From Arcuatula senhousia (Eukaryota; Mollusca; Bivalvia; Mytilida; Mytilidae), in the NCBI GenBank assembly GCA_963971305.1, contig OZ020304.1, positions 22,651,755-22,715,754 on the forward strand: a DNA stretch of 64,000 nucleotides. The letters are read 5' to 3'. The letters are not shown here. More model-generated notes on the stretch are below. The model saw only the letters and a list, made by a program, of their open reading frames with translations. It searched no databases and was not told where the DNA came from. The stretch's first letter is position 1.

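Overview
This 64 kb window is AT-rich animal nuclear DNA, most likely from a bivalve mollusc. The evidence is long introns with GT/AG splice sites, a large cadherin-repeat gene, an intronless B-box/TRIM-like gene of the kind expanded in bivalves, a tRNA-derived SINE, and dense repeats of types I associate with bivalve genomes. The species cannot be fixed from the sequence alone. I see no prokaryotic, plasmid or phage features.

One gene runs across the whole window on the + strand. I could join 19 exons (545 to beyond 64000) in a single open frame of 3450 bp (1150 codons) with canonical splice sites. They encode the end of one extracellular cadherin repeat, ten complete repeats (called B to K here) and the start of another. 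Neither the start codon, signal peptide, membrane segment nor stop codon lies in the window. The exons fall in two clusters (545-16263 and 52887-64000) separated by a 36.6 kb intron. Cysteine pairs, exon sizes and intron phases recur every four repeats, which suggests that a four-repeat block was duplicated.

Nested in the giant intron on the opposite strand is a single-exon B-box/coiled-coil/beta-propeller gene (29261-31002). Its frame is broken once, by an apparent one-base deletion near 30394-30416.

Nearly everything else is repeats. The dominant class is a set of non-autonomous, Helentron-like (HINE/DINE-type) elements. I call the families H1 (5' end AGCTCACCTGG), H2 (TATACGACCGCAA), H3 (ATACCCCCCGC), H4 (ATACCCCACG), H5 (TGTCTCGCCTGC) and a looser group H6. 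Each has a 5' hairpin that contains a subterminal inverted repeat, then a (GTC)n or (GTCY)n tract, a body of ~150-bp tandem units, the matching 3' inverted repeat and a 3' hairpin. They are repeatedly nested in one another at T-T steps, and every copy I found lies in the same orientation as the cadherin gene. Also present are eight elements with terminal inverted repeats (TA, TTAA or 6-bp target duplications), a probable solo LTR, a SINE with an 11-bp target duplication, a 2-kb minisatellite with higher-order repeats, and two segmental tandem duplications.
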